This document shows positions 1-8,762 of a DNA stretch of 64,000 nt, in pieces. The DNA comes from Xestospongia bergquistia (Eukaryota; Porifera; Demospongiae; Haplosclerida; Petrosiidae). The DNA is taken from positions 6,243,821 to 6,307,820 of the forward strand of contig OZ014417.1 of NCBI GenBank assembly GCA_963965975.1. The letters run 5' to 3'. The notes beneath the pieces are model-generated. The model was not told the origin of the DNA and did no database searches. It saw only the letters and a list, made by a program, of their open reading frames with translations. A program made the position numbers and the translations under genes. Position 1 is the first letter of the stretch, and each line of letters opens with the position of its first letter.

Positions 1-1377
1 AGCTCCTGACACTTGTACATGTATCAGTGGATGGACAGGCAGTGACTGCTTAACACGTATGGTTATATTTTTTGTAGACACATTGCAATTATTAATTAAA
101 CTCAACACAGCACTTTGTAGCTCCCCATGTGGCACTAACAAACAATGTACTGCTCATGATACATGTACATGTATCAGTGGATGGAAAGGCAGTGACTGCT
201 TAACACGTATGGTTACATATTCTTGTGGACATATTATTGTTTCCTCTCATTACAGCAATTTGCAGTTTACCATGTGGTACTAACAAACAATGTACAGCTC
301 CTGACACTTGTACATGTATCAGTGGATGGAAAGGCAGTAACTGCTTGACACGTATAGTTACATTTTCTTGTGTACAAATTATGGTTTCCTCTCAAAACAG
401 CAATTTGCAGTTCAACGTGTGGCACTAACAAAGAATGTACAGCTCCTGACACTTGTACATGTATCAATGGATGGAAAGGCAGTAACTGCTTGACACGTAT
501 GCTTACATTTTCTTGTGGACATATTATTGTTTTCTCTCATCACAGCAATTTGCAGTTCAACCTGTGGCACTAACAAACAATGTACAGCTCCTGACACTTG
601 TACATGTATCAGTGGATGGACAGGCAGTGACTGCTTAACACGTATGGTTATATTTTTTGTAGACACATTGCAATTATTAATTAAACTCAACACAGCACTT
701 TGTAGCTCTCCATGTGGCACTAACAAACAATGTACAGCTCCTGATACTTGTACATGTCTCAGTGGATGGAAAGGCAGTAACTGCTTAACACGTATGGTTA
801 CATATTCTTGTGGACATATTATTGTTTCCTCTCATTACAGCAATTTGCAGTTTACCATGTGGTACTAACAAACAATGTACAGCTCCTGACACTTGTACAT
901 GTCTCAGTGGATGGAAAGGCAGTAACTGCTTGACACGTATAGTTACATTTTCTTTTGGACAAATTATTGTTTCCTCTCATCACAGCAATTTGCAGCTTAC
1001 CATGTGGCACTAACAAACAATGTACAGCTCCTGACATTTGTACATGTGTCAGTGGTTGGAAAGGCAGTAACTGCTTAACACGTATGGTTATATTTTTTTG
1101 TGGACACATTATTATTTCCTCTCATCACAGCAATTTGCAGTTTACCATGTGCAACTAACAAAGAATGTATAGCTCCTGACATTTGTACATGTGTCATTGG
1201 ATGGACAGGCATTAACTGTTTAACACGTATGGTTACATTTTGTTGTGTACGCATTGATTTTTTTAATTACACTCAACACAGCACTTTGCAGTTCCCCATG
1301 TGGCACTAACAAACAATGTACAGCTAATGAGACTTGTACATGTGTCAGTGGATGGACTGGCAATAACTGCTTAACAG
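1..1377 (+). repeat. Tandem EGF-exon array of gene A (10 exons, ~145-bp unit)
   Basis: Ten 96-bp exons (the first partial) are separated by 47-56-bp introns. Each is phase 1-1 and encodes about 32 residues with six cysteines in the spacing C-x3-C-x5-C-x5-C-x-C-x8-C, for example CSLPCGTNKQCTAPDTCTC followed by ISGWKGSNC. Donors read ACAC/GTATGG and acceptors CACAG/CAATTT. The last exon (1282-1377) ends ACAG/GTAATG. A four-exon higher-order repeat of 585 bp is visible: the unusual AT-rich intron type at 57-110 recurs at 642-695, and the variant CCATGTGGTAC occurs only in exons 256-351 and 841-936. Introns are as conserved as exons, which suggests recent unequal exchange or gene conversion. Confidence 0.9.
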
Positions 1378-4300
1378 GTAATGTTTATGTTGATATAATA
1401 TTGATATGATGAATTAGTAATTTGCAATTATCAATGATAATATAACACGAAATATATTGCTATTTTTTTATTGACGATAGATATCAATGAATGTTCACAA
1501 AACTCATGTCAAATTCATTGTACTAATACTGATGGATCATACTACTGCTCCTGTGATACATCAAGTGTCCTTGCTACTGATGGAATTCATTGCCTAGGTA
1601 GATAACAAAGGGTGTATAAAAAAGAGTGCTGTCAATAACTTAAATTTTGATAAGTGCATTAGTCTCCCAATAACTTTCTTTGCACATAGGTATAGATAAA
1701 AGATTTTTATAATAATCGCATTATTAAAACATGTAAATTATGTTCTACAATAGAGTACATAATTTTAAAATATTGTATTAATAACACCTTTTTTCTGCAC
1801 AGGAGCTATTCAAGACATGACCTTTTCGCAACTTACCAGTATAAGCTGCATAATAACATGGAATCCTCCATTTCATTACATGCAATATGGAAGTTTTTAT
1901 GGTTACATAGTGATATGTAATATATCAAATACTAACACTATAATAGCATCAGACATCACTCAGACATTGAATGTCTCTGTATTATTGCTAAAACCATTTA
2001 CTTCATATTTTTGCTGTGTCACCCCTCAATGGGCAACTAATGGAAAAGGAAAAACACAGTGTGTTAGTTTTACTACATTACAAGATGGTAAATGACAGAC
2101 TAACTATTATTAATTAGGTTATAACCTTCCAATTAGCTCCTGATGACTGTCCAGTTAACGTTACAGTTAGTGTTGTTAATTCTTCATCTCTTCTAATTCA
2201 ATGGGAGCCTCCAATGATACCTTATGGTGTCATTACTCACTATACTCTGTACATCAACTATACTAATGGTAGTGAGTTATCTACTAGAACTGTAGATAGT
2301 CAGTTCACACTATATCTCATGGAGGGACTGACACCTTATCAACAAGTAGGAGTAAGTCTTTCAGCTACAACTAGTGGAGGAGAAGGACCTCAGTCAGACT
2401 ATGTCTACAATACAACTAAACAGTCAGGTTAGATTGTTGGGTAGATGAATATACATACAAAAGGAATAGATAGATAAAAAGGGTTTATAAAAATGTGATA
2501 TTTTTTCATATGGTGAATTATAGAGCCAGGCACCATACATCATTTGACTATCAATGTGCTATCTAATTCATCTGTCAACATTTCATGGGAACCACCTTTA
2601 TTATCAAATGGAATTATTTTACACTACTACATCAGTATTAGGAGTTTGACAGTAAATCAATCTGTCAAGTTAAATCTTGAAGAAAACGTATACAAAATAA
2701 ACAATCTCAGTTGGTTACATCTTCAATTATATTTGTTATAATTTATATACTATTTATAGATCCTTATACTCCATATGAAGTTAATGTTTCTGCTGTTACT
2801 ATTGCTGGTATAGGAGAACCTTTACAAAAAGTATTTTTTACTAAGGAGACAGGTAAATAAAGACATGAATAAAAAAATATATTATAAAATTAAGTCATAC
2901 TGTTTACAAATTGTTTACTTTTCTGTAGTCCCGAGAATGGCTCCAAACATTGAGTTAGCACAGAGAATTTCTCCAACTGAAGTTATTGTGAAAATAAAAC
3001 CACTAACACTAGAAGAGGGGAGAGGAATTGTGACAGGATATTCCTTTAATCTGACCAAATCAATTGATCATTGTGTTGTGGTTGACATGAACAAATTATT
3101 AATACATACTCTTAATACTTCAATTAAAGTAGGAAATCTGGATCCAATCTCAAAATATTGTTTGTCAGTGTCAGCACAAACTAAAGAAGGACATGGTTTG
3201 AAATCTCGGTATATACTAATTCCTGGTTAGTTTAGTTTTAAGCGTGATAACTTTTTGACACTATAGCTTTAAAGTATATGACAACAAACTGATTGTTATG
3301 TATATCAATGGATTGGATAACTGTTATCTATGGATAGTAAGTTATATAACAATGACAATTATTATAATACATTTTCTTGTTATAAAAGCTAAATAAAACT
3401 GAAAGTAAACTCACTGAGATTATTCAAGTCATAATTAGAGTGTTGAATAAAGTCTGCTACTGTTCAATAACTTCAGACTATATATCAGATAACACTCTCC
3501 AATGTGACAGTGAGCATACAATACAAATGAGAGCAAGATTATTTGCTGTATCTAATTACACAACATCACAACTATTGACTATATTACAAAATTGGACAAA
3601 AGATACTTCAGAAATAATTGTTGATGGACAGGTGTTAACAGTGATATCAGTTTATTTTCTGTCAAATGATTCAATGCCAGTACTCACTAGTGGCACTACA
3701 AAAGACAAAGTGATTTTATTCAGTACAGTTGGTTCTGCTGGTGGCTTGTCATTTTTTCTTTGTGTTTGTTGCATAATAATATCAGTTTGTATTTTAAAGA
3801 AGTTTAAATTAAAAAGAAATTACAAATTAAAACCCAGGTTTGTCTTTTAATACAATTTTAAATAATGACTATGTTATTACAATACATACAGAGCACATAA
3901 AATGAAAGGAAGAGATGATGACAATGAAGATTATTACTATTTAATAGCAGAAACAAAACTTCATGATGCGCAGTACTTTGTAAATGATAACAATGATATT
4001 TCTCCAAATAGGTAATCAGATATTTATCTCAAAATGATATTTCATATAGAGTTTTCAAAAGTTTTGTAGATTTTAAAGCCTGTTATGATGACATTATAAT
4101 AACTGAAAATTCCATAAAAAAGTATGTAAGATGTTGTATGTGTTCGTGATGTGAGTAATTGCAGTTTACCTGCTTTCAATATTTTGAGTAATACTACTAA
4201 CAATTGCATTGCATATTGTCATTTGTTAGGCCACTGATCCCTACCAAATTCAGTCAAGGAAAAGTAAAGGATAGCAGTTGTACAAGTACAGCTACAGAAA

Positions 4301-5501
4301 CAAGGCAAGTAAATAAACTCTCATGTTGTCCTTAAGAAAGTTAAATTCCACGGTATAATTACAGTATACTTCAGAGTACCCAAAAGGAACCAACTCCTCC
4401 AGTTCCCCCTCCTAAGAAACCAAGGTAAACAGTCATATGCAATGATGACAACATTGTACATATATACTTTAGTAAACATGGAACGTCAGACGTAGAACAT
4501 TTTGATGTTCATTACAATTATAGTTATGGCAAAGGAATGACTTCACAAAGGAAACTAATTCCTCCAGTTCCTCCTCCTAAGAAAGCAAGGTACACCAGTC
4601 ATATACAACGATGATATATATTCTACACATCTAACTATAGTAAACATGGAGCCTCAAATGTAGAAAATTTTGATATGTCATACAATTATAGTTATGGCAA
4701 AGGAATGAATGTACAAAGGAAGCCAATTCCTCCTGTTCCTCTTCCTAAGAAAACAAGGTAAATAAGTCATATAATAATGATGACATACACTGTACATGGA
4801 GCCCCAGACATAAAACATTTTGATGTTCATTACAATTATAGTTACGGCAAAGGAATGACTTCAGAACGGAAACTAATTCCTCCTGTTCCTCCTCCTAAGA
4901 AAGCAAGGTAAACAAGTCATATAATAATGATGACATACACTGTACATGGAGCCCCAGACATAAAACATTTTGATGCTCATTACAATTATAGTTACGGTAA
5001 AAGAATGACTTCAGAACAGAAACCAATTCCTCCTGTTCCTCCTGCTAAGAAAGCAAGGTAAATAAGTCATATAATAATGATGATATACACTGTACATGGA
5101 GCCCCAGACATAAAACATTTTTGATGTTCATTACAATTATAGTTACGGCAAAGGAATGACTTCAGAACGGAAACCAATTCCTCCTGTTCCTCCTCCTAAG
5201 AAGTCAAGGTAAATAAGTCATATAATAATGATGATATACACTGTACATGGAGCCCCAGACATAAATCATTTTGATGTTCATTACAATTATAGTTATGGCA
5301 AAAGAATGTCTTCAGAAAAGAAACCAATTCCTCCTGTTACTCCTCCTAAGAAATCAAGGTAAAGTAGTCAATGCAATGATGATATATATTGTGCATGTAT
5401 ACTATAGTAAACATGGAGCCTCAGATGTAGAACATTTTGAAATGCCACATAATCATATATATGACAAAGAACTGTCTGCACAAAAGCAAGGAGTACCTTA
5501 G
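1..5501 (+). CDS. Gene A: EGF-FN3 single-pass receptor-like protein, 5' truncated by window
   Basis: Exons inferred from in-frame splice sites: <1-56, 111-206, 256-351, 401-496, 546-641, 696-791, 841-936, 986-1081, 1131-1226, 1282-1377, 1481-1597, 1803-2087, 2137-2427, 2524-2709, 2760-2852, 2929-3225, 3275-3336, 3389-3837, 3892-4011, 4062-4121, 4230-4304, 4365-4424, 4473-4589, 4641-4757, 4842-4907, 4992-5057, 5143-5208, 5293-5358, 5408-5501 (stop TAG). Domain order: EGF repeats, a calcium-binding EGF, four FN3 domains, a cysteine-containing juxtamembrane domain, one TM helix followed by basic stop-transfer residues (KKFKLKRNYKLK), then a proline-rich cytoplasmic tail. No visible exon has a stop or frameshift. 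By homology to gene B the missing 5' part should encode a signal peptide and EMI-like domain. It probably acts at the cell surface in adhesion, recognition or signalling; the ligand is unknown. Exon joins are inference from sequence. Confidence 0.82.
1481..1597 (+). other. Calcium-binding EGF exon of gene A
   Basis: This 117-bp phase 1-1 exon encodes DINEC, then six cysteines and a central NTDGSYYCSC segment. DINEC at the start and the aromatic residues before C-x-C are the hallmark of calcium-binding EGF modules. It differs from the short EGF repeats upstream and has no counterpart in genes B or C, where the EGF array or EMI exon is followed directly by FN3. Confidence 0.85.
1803..3225 (+). 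other. Four fibronectin type III domains of gene A
   Basis: FN3-1 is exon 1803-2087 (ITWNPP, GYIVICNI). FN3-2 is exon 2137-2427 (IQWEPPMIPYG, LTPYQQVGVSLSATTSGG). FN3-3 is split over 2524-2709 (ISWEPPLLSNG) and 2760-2852 (PYTPYEVNVSAVTIAG). FN3-4 is exon 2929-3225. The W-x-P-P strand-B motif and the L-x-P-x-T/S-x-Y strand-F region mark the fold. All exons are phase 1-1 outside the split FN3-3, whose internal intron is also phase 1 if the donor at 2710 is used; the alternative donor two bases on creates a stop. Gene B retains only FN3-1 and FN3-4. Confidence 0.85.
3275..3837 (+). other. Juxtamembrane domain and transmembrane helix of gene A
   Basis: Exon 3275-3336 (62 bp, phase 1 to 0) encodes YDNKLIVMYINGLDNCYLW. 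Exon 3389-3837 (phase 0 to 2) gives a roughly 95-residue extracellular domain with cysteines (KVCYCSITSDY, NTLQCDSEHTIQ) and several N-glycosylation sequons (NYT, NWT). It ends in a hydrophobic helix (VILFSTVGSAGG, then SFFLCVCCIIISVCIL) and the basic cluster KKFKLKRNYKLK. The orientation is therefore N-out, C-in. I do not recognise the juxtamembrane fold; a SEA-like or hedgehog-like small module is possible but unsupported. Confidence 0.8.
4062..4121 (+). other. Tyrosine-bearing short tail exon of gene A
   Basis: A 60-bp phase 2-2 exon lies between acceptor CAAAAG at 4056-4061 and donor GTATGT at 4122. It encodes SFVDFKACYDDIIITENSIK. Gene B has a matching exon at 24,732-24,791 (CYDDIILTEN) and gene C a diverged one at 30,599-30,673 (DCYEYSSDIT). 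Conservation of a single tyrosine followed by acidic and hydrophobic residues suggests a phosphorylation or sorting motif, which is inference. Confidence 0.6.
4365..5501 (+). repeat. Proline-rich cytoplasmic exon array of gene A
   Basis: Seven phase 2-2 exons each end in a proline-rich motif close to IPPVPPPKKAR and splice through the arginine codon (AG/G): 4365-4424 (60 bp), 4473-4589 and 4641-4757 (117 bp), and 4842-4907, 4992-5057, 5143-5208, 5293-5358 (66 bp). Terminal exon 5408-5501 encodes SKHGASDVEHFEMPHNHIYD and ends KQGVP-stop. The core PVPPPK fits the class II SH3 ligand PxxPx[K/R]. The long exon form adds a SKHGxSDVEHFD...YNYSYGK segment. The 66-bp forms arose by loss of the upstream acceptor and use of an internal AG (see findings). 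Confidence 0.83.
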
Positions 5502-7388
5502 GTTCCCCCTTTTCTCCAAGAAAGTCAGTTGACTAAATTAACTTTTCGATTTTATTAACTTTTAAACTTTGTTAAATGCTGCAAATTCCATGGCTAAATA
5601 ACAGTTTTTGCAAAATATAATAATGCTGGACTTTTATATTCAATGTCAAAGTAGTGCTAGTAAACTATAATAGTAGCAATGTAATGCAGTAAAATTATTG
5701 AATATGTAATATGAAGATGCTTTGTTCTTAATATTGATACATATGATGGTCTCTTCCCTTGCTTCTTTGCTGATGCCATGCATGTAAGAGGTGTGGTTCA
5801 TTTATTGTGTTACACTTCCTTTTTAGGTTATGGCTATCTTAGGCTTGTTTACTGGTAGCTTCGACACCTGCAGAAATCAGATACTGATGTCTATGATAAT
5901 AGGTAGAAAGATCTAAAGATCTGCTTGCATCTTTCTGTTGAACTAGGCATAAAATGTGCTATTTATTTATCCTAACTGGTTTGACATACAGCAATAATTT
6001 GTTAGTATTTACTACATGAGTAATACAACAATTAATGTAGCTGATCAATCTTTAATAATTGCATATAGTATGCAAACTAGTTTTATTATCTACTTTCAAA
6101 TATGAAGCCGTTCTGCCTGAGTCTTAAGTACCTCAGACTATATTAGTAATATCCTGGAATAAGATTCCTTTGGATAACTGCATCTGAGTAATCCAGTATA
6201 TACACCATAATCTGTTTTGGGACTATCCTGAAAGTACCACACCATGAATGCATAGAACCATGTGTCCAAAACAGTATACCTGGTCCATCCTTGGACTATA
6301 CTGGCTTAAGGACACGTAGATCCATTGTGTTCGAGTACCTCAGCATACCCTGATACTATCCTGGGATGAATGCACCACAGGTGGGTGTGAGCTAATTGTG
6401 TCTGAGATTCCCAGGTGTCTTAGGAATTTCACGACATCATGGTGCTAGCATGATAACCACACCCATATCCTAGGCATTCTTATACTATATAACCACAGTA
6501 TAGGTCCATGAGCCCATTGTGTCTTCGTTTTCTGGGTATCTAAGTTCATTGGGATATCCTGCCACTCTCCTGGGATGACCACACTGTGGATGCATAAACC
6601 AATTGTTTCTGAGTAATTTTGGTGTCATAAGTACATTGGGATATCTTTGTACTACCCTGGATGACCATATTCATATCTAATGCATCCGTGTTATTATCCT
6701 GGGATAATTACACTATTAAATGAAGTGACTTTGATACCATTAGTTGATAAAGTGAGACAATTCTAAATACTAAAGAATATTAGAAAAATTTCTATCACTA
6801 CACCATGTTTTGAAATGAAAATAATTTGGTATATATTTTTAAAAGACCTTATTTGTTTTGTGATTGCTATATGATTGATATAAGTGATGTAAATTGTTAG
6901 TGTTAAATATTGACTGTCATAATACAAAGTCTAAATGTGACTGGTATAATGACAGGATGTCATTAAATATTATGATTCTATAAAATGAAGACACCTGCAT
7001 GGTGTCTTCCTAGTGGGTGTCTTTAGTCTTTTCTGATTTAAATCAAATGAATCAACTATAACTACTAACATATTCTGGACATCTTATGTGTTAACATTCA
7101 TATGCTGTATCATAATGAGCAAGAGATACACTAAATTACATCAACTGTTGAGCATCATCACTAGGGCCTTCTACTTTTCAAACTCATACATATGTCTTTT
7201 AATATATTCCATATAGATATTACAAGCACACAAGCAACAACTAACGTTTTGGCTCCTTTTTATAAATTAATCTCCACCAACTGTCCTAATCCTGCTTCCT
7301 GTAATATTTTAAATCGTACAATTGCTTCTTCCTTAGTACCTCTTGATTAAAATTTTTTTAATGCAATAGTACATTTAGATATAATACA
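5502..7388. other. 3' flank of gene A, paralogous to 3' flank of gene B
   Basis: No gene is seen. Stretches match 26,198-27,960 in order, for example TGATGTCTATGATAATAGG followed by AAAGATCTAAAGATCTGC, and the segment around TAGTGGGTGTCTTTAGTC (about 7010-7030 and 27,550-27,570). The duplication that made A and B therefore included non-coding flank as well as the gene. Confidence 0.65.
6121..6720 (+). repeat. Degenerate ~95-bp tandem repeat downstream of gene A
   Basis: Phrases such as CTATCCTGGGATGA, CCATTGTGTCTGAG and GTACCTCAGCATACCC recur roughly every 90-100 bases with much divergence. A matching block lies downstream of gene B at about 26,810-27,340. It has no coding potential. The rest of 5502-7388 is AT-rich sequence also shared with the gene B flank. 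Confidence 0.55.
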
Positions 7389-7464
7389 TTGTCAGTTAGT
7401 AATAGTGAAAAGGATGCATTGGCTAGTTCTTGCCCTGATCTTTGTGGTGGTAGTCCTTTAAGTA

Positions 7465-7735
7465 TTAAAGGTATGACAGCAACAAGTAACTGCTACAGAT
7501 GTGGTAAAAGCAGTCTCTCGCTAGGTACATGCCATTTTCAAGATGCAAAATGCCACAACTGCAGTAAAACAGGACATCTTAAGAAAGTATGTCGAAAGAA
7601 AATACAGAAGCATACCTCATAGCACCGTGGGAAGAGGTCAGTTAAAATATTTAGTAGAGGAGAGTAACGAGAATACCAACTCGTTAAAGAATATTCATTG
7701 TATAATGTAAGTACAGGACAGAAACCAAAATCAAT
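7465..7735 (+). pseudogene. Gypsy-type gag zinc-knuckle fragment, copy 1
   Basis: An open stretch encodes NCYRCGKSSLSLGTCHFQDA then KCHNCSKTGHLKKVCRKK, a pair of CCHC-like knuckles typical of Ty3/gypsy gag-pol polyproteins of animals. The canonical histidine of the first knuckle is replaced (SSLSLGTC). A second, more degraded copy of the same 270 bp sits at 8331-8600, with stray EGF exons between them. The reading frame stops at 7620 but the similarity to copy 2 continues to about 7735. Confidence 0.7.
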
Positions 7736-8140
7736 AACTGCTTGACACGTATGGTTACATTTTCTTGTGGACACATTATTGTTTCCTCTCATCACAGCAA
7801 TTTGCATTTTACCATGTGCAACTAACAAAGAATGTACAGCTCCTGACACTTGTACATGTCTTAGTGGATAGAAAGGCAGTGACTGCTTAATACTTATGGT
7901 TACATTTTCTTGTGGACACATTATTATTTCCTCTTATCATAGCAATTTGTAGTCTACCATGTGCAACTAACAGAGAATTTTCAGCTCCTGACACTTGTAC
8001 GTGTGCCATTGGATGGACAAGCAGTGACTGCTTAACATGTATGGTTATATTTTCTTGTGGACACATTGCAGTTTTAATTACACTCAACACAGCACTTTGC
8101 AGTTCACCATGTGCTACTAACAAACAATGTACAGCTCATG
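7733..8140 (+). pseudogene. Orphan EGF exon cluster between gag duplicates
   Basis: Remnants of four EGF exons with their small introns lie 2.2 kb beyond the end of gene A: tail 7733-7748, 7798-7893, 7943-8038 and 8093-about 8140. Damage: in the second, the conserved Trp codon is TAG and the donor GT is TT. In the third, cysteine 3 is Phe. The fourth breaks off after ACAGCTCATGATG into flank sequence that matches 28,233 onward. No signal peptide, TM or other exons join them, so they are relics of duplication or of a lost gene copy. Confidence 0.75.
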
Positions 8141-8330
8141 ATGAATCCATGAAGGTTTACTGCCAAAATGAATTATAATAAATTTCTATCACAATACTGA
8201 TAAGTAAATTCCATTCAAGCTTGTCTTCCTCAATATGAAATTTATATATTTTTCTCGCAAATTTCTGAGAAAAAAATATTAAAAAAGAGCCACATGCTGG
8301 AGATTTGGATAAGCTACACACTCCATCATG

Positions 8331-8752
8331 AGGTATCACAGCAACAAGTAACTGCTACAAATGTGGTAAAAGCGGTCTCTCGCTAGCTACATACCATTTC
8401 CAAGATGCAAAATGCCACAATTGCATTAAAACAGGATATCTTAAGAAAGTATGTCAAAAAAAAAATACATAAGCAAACCTCATAGCACCCTGGGAAGAGG
8501 TCAGTTAAAATATTTAGTAGAGGAGAGTAATGAGAATGTCGTTAAAGAATATTCATTGTATAATGTAAATACAGGACAGAATCCAAAACCAATAATGATA
8601 CCCGTAAAATTGAAGTATCAATGGAACTGGACATAGGTGCATCGGTATCCATTGTGTCAGTGAACACCTACAAAAAATGGTGATCCCCTAAGTCATTGAC
8701 AAGGTCCACAGTGGTGTTATGCATATATATAGGTCAACCTTTGGATGTAATG
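8331..8752 (+). pseudogene. Gypsy gag/protease fragment, copy 2
   Basis: The stretch begins CYKCGKSGLSLATYHFQDAK (zinc knuckle with a Cys changed to Tyr) and runs to an aspartic-protease-like segment MELDIGASVSIVSVNTYKKW at about 8619-8678. The retroviral-type active site D-T/S-G-A reads D-I-G-A here, so it is dead, and a TGA follows. It continues RSTVVLCIYIGQPLDVMG. Frame changes are present. It leads directly into the RT fragment. Confidence 0.7.
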
Positions 8753-8762
8753 GGTAGTAGTA

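Noticed and set aside
267-1109. Minus-strand open frames across the EGF arrays (also 7,538-8,123 and 21,376-22,065)
   Set aside because: They are antisense shadows of the tandem EGF exons; the plus strand has cysteine spacing and splice sites, the minus strand has neither.
1131-1147. TTTGCAG within each EGF exon start as alternative splice acceptor
   Set aside because: It gives the wrong reading frame and removes the first cysteine; the CACAG ten bases upstream keeps phase 1 in all units.
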